43,589 bases of DNA from NCBI GenBank assembly GCA_947647615.1, contig CANSKS010000021.1, positions 1 through 43,589 of the forward strand, in the 5' to 3' direction. The DNA comes from an uncultured Neglectibacter sp. GTDB lineage: Bacteria; Bacillota; Clostridia; Oscillospirales; Acutalibacteraceae. The notes beneath the pieces were generated by a model that saw only the letters and a program-made list of their open reading frames with translations, was not told where the DNA came from and made no database searches. The position numbers and the translations under genes were made by a program. Of the stretch, positions 40,887-43,589 are shown in pieces. The number at the start of each line of letters is the position of its first letter. Positions within the stretch are counted from its first letter, which is position 1.

Positions 40887-40924
40887 CTTCCTTTTCAGAA
40901 TTTCTATTTTAAGGAGAATGTGCC

Positions 40925-43589
40925 ATGAAACGCAAACTTTTCAGTATCCTTACTGCCTTGGCTTTATGCCTGGGGGTGCTGCCGGGGACGGTTTTCGCGG
41001 CGGAGGAGCAGGAGGATAAATCCAGCGGGTGGATTGAGCTACTGGCGGTGAATCTGCCGAAGGAGGAAGTAGTCTATAAAGCGGGCAGCGGCACCATCAC
41101 ATGGACGCCTGAATTGAACAGTGAAGGGGTACCGGCCAGCGGTACCGTGACGCTGGATAGCGCGGCCATCACCGCCGAAAAGGGAGGAATCATCCTGCCC
41201 GTCCCCTTTACCCTGGCGCTGAAGGGCAGCAGCACGATTACCACCAAGACAGGCAGTCCGGTCTCGTCGGAGGGCGTGGAATGCGCCGTTTTCAGCCGCT
41301 TGACCTCCTTGACCATCACCGGGCCGGGCTCTTTGACCATCAACAGCGCGGGCCGGGCGATTATGGCGTTCGGCGATCTGATCATCCGGGACGGAGCGAC
41401 CGTGACAATGAATACACAGGGTGGGGATCACGCAGTCTATTCGGGTAATATTAAGACAAGTGATATTAACATAGAACGCGGCAATATCACCATAGAGGAC
41501 AGTACGCTTTTCATTACGGCCAATAGCACCAACCCTCCGCTGGACGCGAACGGGGGAAGGCTGTCGATCAAAAACAGCCATGTGTACGTAAAAAGCGCAA
41601 AGACAAGTACGCAATACGGGGTGCCAGCGATTTCCGGGCGGTCCGTCTCCATGAAAGACAGCGATGTGGCTGCGATTGGGTCGTCCTCCCAGGCAGGCGT
41701 CGGGGTCATTCATTTTAACAGAGCGGAAAGCGATTTTGGTATGGACGGCGGCATATTGTATGTAGAAAACACCGGCAGCGGCGGATATGATTTCGATTAT
41801 GGCGATCCTTATGCAACCGCCAGTAACAATGCGGTTATCTGTTATAAGGGAAACCTAAACTACATGATCGTGAACGGGGACAATATTCAGTATGCGGGCT
41901 GCACCTATGATGAATCCAGCCATAAAGTGACCTCGGTCCAACACGGGTACGTTAACGGCGGCCTGACCTGGAATGAGGAAATGCCAGCCCCACCAGACTA
42001 TTTTGTCTATCTGTATACGCTGCGCTATAATAACGGCTGGAATTACATTCCGACCACCTTGACCATTCCCGCAGGGGCAGAGGCGGAGATCCCTGCAATC
42101 GGTATCTCCCGTCCCGGAGGCAAACTCATTAACAACGGCACACTGACCAGCGTCATCGGAATCCGTAACTTTGGAACCATCGAAGGGACCGGCAGGCTGA
42201 ACGCCTCGGTGCAGACGCGGGAGACCGTGGACGCAAGCAACATCAAGGACACCTTTACCGCCCATGGGGACGCGACGTTCTGGACGTCCTTTACGAAGAT
42301 TGGCACCACCAGTAGCAACGGCATTACCACCCAAAATATCATTGTTATCCCCGCCGGAGCGTCCCTGACCATTCCCCAGGGAGCGACGCTGGACGCGACG
42401 GCCAGCGGGACGATCACGGCCGCTACCCTGGCGAACTACTTTACCAACAACGGCACGCTGATTGTGAACGGGACCGCCAAATTTCCGGCGGGTACCGACC
42501 TTGGCAGTTTAGGGACCATTACCGGCAGCGGTCAGGTCATTGTTGGCGAGAGTACGGCCTATCCCATCACCGTCACCGGCGGCACAGCGGACAAGAGTCT
42601 TGCCGCAGCGGAGGAAACTGTCACGCTGACGCCTGAGCCGGACAGCTCCACCAAACGGTTTAAGGGCTGGACGATGTCCCCGGCCGTGACGATCAGCGAG
42701 AATAACACATTCACCATGCCCAGCCAGGCGGTGACCATTACTGGAGAATATGACGCGCTGTACACCGTTGCTTTTAACACGCAGGGCGGCAGCCCTATCG
42801 CGAGCCAGATCGTGGTGGACGGAGAAAAGGCACAAAAGCCGAAACTCGATCCCACCCGCGAAGGTTACATTTTCGGCGGCTGGTACACTGACGCGGACTG
42901 TAAAACTACCTATGATTTCGACAGTGCCGTCGTCGCCTCCCTGACCCTCTACGCCAAATGGCGGATGGTTTTGCCTGACCCGCCCACCGCCGGGGACGGC
43001 AAACAGTACCAGCTGGTGATGGACGAGGGAGTCGGCGAGGTACCTACGGGACTGCAAGGCACTTATCGGACCCCGGAAGCCCTGGAGAGTGCCATGAAGC
43101 TCCAGATCACCGAGGCTGCTGCTGGCGTACCTGCGGAAAATATCGCCGTCTACGATGTGACTTTGCTGGTGAGCTCTGACGGCGGCAAGACCTGGACCTC
43201 CGCCACAAAAGATAATTTCCCCGCCGATGGTCTTACCATCACCCTGCCTTATCCGACAGGGACAGACAGCAGCTGCACCTTTACAGTAGTCCATATGTTT
43301 ACCACCAATGACTTCGGAAAAACCCCCGGCGACATCGAAACCCCAGCGGTAACCAATACCCCTGACGGTATCCGATTCACCGTCAAAGGTCTGTCTCCGA
43401 TCTCCGTAGGTTGGGTGAAGCCCGCTTCCAAGCCCTCCGGAGGTGGGAGGGGCACCTATGCCATCATTTTAGAAAAGCCAGCCAATGGTAAGGTCATTGT
43501 CAGTCCTACCAGTGCCGACAGCGGCAGCACTGTCACCCTGACCGTCACTCCGGACAGCGGCTATGCGCTGGACACCCTCACCGTCACCG
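40925..43589 (+). CDS. Large secreted repeat protein, C-terminus beyond the window
   Basis: The frame is open from the ATG at 40925 (AAGGAG 7 nt upstream) to the window edge, 888 codons, with no stop. Residues 1-26 are a Sec signal peptide (TVFAAEE cleavage region). Residues about 30-340 contain repeated strand-turn units (LTITGPGSLTINSAGRAIMA, VSMKDSDVAAIGSS), suggesting a beta-helix. Residues about 545-608 and from about 845 are bacterial-repeat modules with TVTLTPEPDSS/ TVTLTVTPDSGYAL. Residues about 612-678 form an InlB B-type repeat (VAFNTQGGSPI..GYIFGGWYTDAD..LTLYAKW). Such proteins are usually cell-wall or S-layer anchored through domains at their far end, which is not visible here. 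The gene looks richer in G+C than its neighbours. Confidence 0.88.
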   Translation, partial: MKRKLFSILTALALCLGVLPGTVFAAEEQEDKSSGWIELLAVNLPKEEVVYKAGSGTITWTPELNSEGVPASGTVTLDSAAITAEKGGIILPVPFTLALKGSSTITTKTGSPVSSEGVECAVFSRLTSLTITGPGSLTINSAGRAIMAFGDLIIRDGATVTMNTQGGDHAVYSGNIKTSDINIERGNITIEDSTLFITANSTNPPLDANGGRLSIKNSHVYVKSAKTSTQYGVPAISGRSVSMKDSDVAAIGSSSQAGVGVIHFNRAESDFGMDGGILYVENTGSGGYDFDYGDPYATASNNAVICYKGNLNYMIVNGDNIQYAGCTYDESSHKVTSVQHGYVNGGLTWNEEMPAPPDYFVYLYTLRYNNGWNYIPTTLTIPAGAEAEIPAIGISRPGGKLINNGTLTSVIGIRNFGTIEGTGRLNASVQTRETVDASNIKDTFTAHGDATFWTSFTKIGTTSSNGITTQNIIVIPAGASLTIPQGATLDATASGTITAATLANYFTNNGTLIVNGTAKFPAGTDLGSLGTITGSGQVIVGESTAYPITVTGGTADKSLAAAEETVTLTPEPDSSTKRFKGWTMSPAVTISENNTFTMPSQAVTITGEYDALYTVAFNTQGGSPIASQIVVDGEKAQKPKLDPTREGYIFGGWYTDADCKTTYDFDSAVVASLTLYAKWRMVLPDPPTAGDGKQYQLVMDEGVGEVPTGLQGTYRTPEALESAMKLQITEAAAGVPAENIAVYDVTLLVSSDGGKTWTSATKDNFPADGLTITLPYPTGTDSSCTFTVVHMFTTNDFGKTPGDIETPAVTNTPDGIRFTVKGLSPISVGWVKPASKPSGGGRGTYAIILEKPANGKVIVSPTSADSGSTVTLTVTPDSGYALDTLTVT

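Overview
The window looks like chromosome of a Gram-positive anaerobe of the Bacillota, class Clostridia, probably a gut Oscillospirales-type organism. The grounds are strong GGAGG ribosome sites, consensus TTGACA/TATAAT promoters, a flavodiiron-rubredoxin protein, NADP-glutamate dehydrogenase, DUF4230-like and repeat-rich surface proteins, and a moderate G+C content. The genus cannot be fixed from the sequence alone.

Layout. 1-8.8 kb is housekeeping: gdhA (minus), glmS, a GNAT acetyltransferase, a uroporphyrinogen-decarboxylase-like protein (minus), a Cof-type HAD phosphatase and a four-module flavodiiron protein. 9.0-12.0 kb is a three-gene gtr-type cassette (GtrII-like membrane glycosyltransferase, GT2 polyprenyl-phosphate glycosyltransferase, GtrA flippase). 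12.4-18.8 kb is a complete oligopeptide ABC operon in the order oppB-C-D-F-A, with a long structured leader. Its binding protein appears circularly permuted: the segment normally at the C-terminus sits directly behind the lipoprotein linker. 18.9-20.3 kb holds a ComFB-like protein and an inositol-monophosphatase family enzyme. 20.5-20.9 kb is a tRNA cluster: Thr(TGT), a tRNA-Thr-derived 125-nt gene with anticodon TAT and a large structured insertion, and Tyr(GTA).

21.2-23.0 kb is decayed DNA: a methyltransferase pseudogene and a broken IS481/IS3-like element with recognisable inverted repeats. 23.1-26.3 kb is a three-gene cell-envelope operon (a lipoprotein and two membrane-anchored proteins, at least one DUF4230-like). 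26.6-38.2 kb is accessory: a GH29-like glycosidase, a MATE exporter divergent from a MarR-regulated heterodimeric ABC exporter, an AraC/GyrI-type regulator, an SGNH esterase, and a MerR regulator next to a diaminopentanoate-dehydrogenase-like gene. The promoter of that last gene has the 19-bp spacer typical of MerR targets.

38.7-40.5 kb encodes a single protein joining a nucleoside hydrolase to an aminoglycoside-6-phosphotransferase-like kinase, preceded by a short leader ORF. 40.9 kb to the window end is the N-terminal part of a large secreted repeat protein that runs off the edge.

The strongest candidates for something undescribed are the permuted OppA, the nucleoside hydrolase-kinase fusion and the insertion-bearing tRNA-like gene. 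All calls rest on reading sequence and remembered family features; no database search was run.
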